Part shown: positions 4,738-5,662 of the stretch, one piece after another
How positions within the stretch are numbered: the stretch's first letter is position 1
Layout of the letters: every line of letters starts with the position of its first letter
Source of the DNA: Opitutus sp. GAS368
GTDB taxonomy: Bacteria; Verrucomicrobiota; Verrucomicrobiia; Opitutales; Opitutaceae
NCBI GenBank assembly: GCA_945862035.1
Contig: CAMAXB010000210.1
Span: 1 to 5,662, forward strand
Direction: 5' to 3'
Length of the DNA: 5,662 nucleotides
The notes under the pieces: model-generated
Databases searched by the model: none
Told to the model about the DNA's origin: nothing
What the model saw: only the letters and a program-made list of their open reading frames with translations
Made by a program: the position numbers and the translations under genes

Positions 4738-5662
4738 CTAGAGATCGAGCCCGCTTGCGCGCAGCACGGTCTCCTGGACCGCGAGATCGTGGGCCGGTGA
4801 CCAGCGAAACGTGGTCTCGCCTCGGATCACGCGGGCGAAGTCAACCAAGTCAGCCTCGTACCGCGGCAGAGGGGGCAGCATAATTTCATGGACTCCGGGC
4901 TCAAAGCCGCCCCTGGGTTGGGACAGAGTCAGCCGCGCCGCCACCGGCTCGAGCGGCCGCAGCTCGATCGAGCCCGTCTCACCGCTGATCACGAAATATC
5001 GCCGCCCGTTCCCTCCGACCTCCACCACCGAGGAGCGAACCGTGACGAGCGCGCTGGCGTACTCCAGAACCGCGAGCTGGTTATCGGGAAAGGTGTCGGC
5101 ACGGCCCGCCGTTTGTCGTCCGTAGGAAATGACTTTCGCCGGCTTTCCCAGCAGGAAGACCACCGCGTCGATCAGGTGGCAGCCAAGTTCAAACATCGCG
5201 CCGCCCTTGTACGGCGCAATCGCCGCCCGTTCCGGAGGCGCGGACAGCTTGCCCATCGAACCATCGATCGACTGGATTTCCCCCAGCCAGCCTTCCCGGA
5301 CCGCGCGAAAGCAAAGCTCGAAACCGGGATTGTACCGGAACATGTAGCCGAGCTGCACGGTGAGGCCACGCTGCCCGGCGTCAGCGAGCAAACCCCGGAA
5401 GGTCGCCAGCGATTCGCCGGCGGGCTTGTCGAGGTGAATATGCATCCCGGCGGCCACACACCGGCCCGCCACGGACAGCAGGTCCTTTACCTCGGTCTCG
5501 ACCACCACGGCCCGGAGTCCGGGCGTGGCCAAAAGCTCCGCCTCGGTCATCCAGCGCACGCCGTCGTAAGCCCTGTTTTTCTCCGCCGCCCGCCGCAACC
5601 GCTCATCCGGTTCGACGATGCCCACCACCTCGAAGTCCGCAGATTTTTTCACCATGGCCATC
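4738..5662 (-). CDS. Gfo/Idh/MocA-family oxidoreductase, 5' truncated by window edge
   Basis: NAD(P)-dependent dehydrogenase of the glucose-fructose oxidoreductase/inositol dehydrogenase family, acting on a sugar, inositol or related polyol. About 307 residues are visible, numbered from the ATG at 5661. The first Rossmann strand with its Gly-rich loop is absent, and the visible part begins at the following helix (VKKSADFEVVGIVEPD). The true start is therefore beyond base 5662, probably 20-30 codons upstream. The cofactor-domain motif DKPAGES (D78, K79, P80) stands for the usual EKP, with the catalytic Lys kept. The C-terminal domain has GGAMFELGCHLIDAVVFLLG (H162, D165), the family's active-site His region. 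The stop is TAG, read on the minus strand at 4738-4740. The Asp-for-Glu change in EKP is a common variant. The substrate cannot be assigned. A 311-base repeat-bearing spacer separates it from the methyltransferase-fold gene downstream. Confidence 0.92.
   Translation of the reverse strand, partial: MAMVKKSADFEVVGIVEPDERLRRAAEKNRAYDGVRWMTEAELLATPGLRAVVVETEVKDLLSVAGRCVAAGMHIHLDKPAGESLATFRGLLADAGQRGLTVQLGYMFRYNPGFELCFRAVREGWLGEIQSIDGSMGKLSAPPERAAIAPYKGGAMFELGCHLIDAVVFLLGKPAKVISYGRQTAGRADTFPDNQLAVLEYASALVTVRSSVVEVGGNGRRYFVISGETGSIELRPLEPVAARLTLSQPRGGFEPGVHEIMLPPLPRYEADLVDFARVIRGETTFRWSPAHDLAVQETVLRASGLDL

Noticed and set aside
4371..4883. Plus-strand open frame across the spacer and the oxidoreductase 3' end
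   Set aside because: It crosses the repeats and then runs antisense to conserved oxidoreductase sequence; the translation shows no domain.

Overview
This is a GC-rich, gene-dense bacterial window with six protein-coding genes. Two are cut by the window edges. The gene set is an exported amidase, a Gfo/Idh/MocA oxidoreductase, an acetoin-utilisation-type deacetylase and an exported metallophosphoesterase. The intergenic regions hold arrays of a CACGGATnnA-type 10-bp unit and GGGGTCA hairpins. Together these suggest a member of the Verrucomicrobiota/PVC group, perhaps Opitutae-like. This placement is inference from composition and repeat style; there is no rRNA or marker gene to prove it.

Layout, left to right. 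(1) 1-593, plus strand: the C-terminal part of a histone-deacetylase-family amidohydrolase. (2) 629-1453, minus strand: a secreted calcineurin-like metallophosphoesterase with a Tat-like N-terminus, convergent with the deacetylase. (3) 1580-1894, minus strand: a small protein with two predicted membrane segments, upstream of the phosphoesterase in the same direction. (4) 1919-3526, plus strand: a signal-peptide-bearing amidase-signature hydrolase, divergent from the small membrane protein. (5) 3527-3736: an intergenic region filled almost entirely by a nested, imperfect inverted repeat of about 188 bp built from 10-bp units. (6) 3737-4426, minus strand: a spermidine-synthase-like SAM-dependent methyltransferase-fold protein, convergent with the amidase. 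(7) 4427-4737: a non-coding stretch with a GGGGTCA hairpin and a REP-like inverted pair. (8) 4738 to the right edge, minus strand: a Gfo/Idh/MocA-family NAD(P)-dependent oxidoreductase lacking its N-terminus because of the window boundary.

The genes do not form an obvious single pathway. The only plausible co-transcribed pair is the small membrane protein with the phosphoesterase. The other neighbours are divergent, convergent or separated by repeat-bearing spacers. No phage, plasmid, CRISPR, transposase or RNA gene is visible. The most notable structure is the nested palindrome between the convergent amidase and methyltransferase-fold genes; the second is the pair of REP-like elements before the oxidoreductase. 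I did not see a convincing new multi-gene system.
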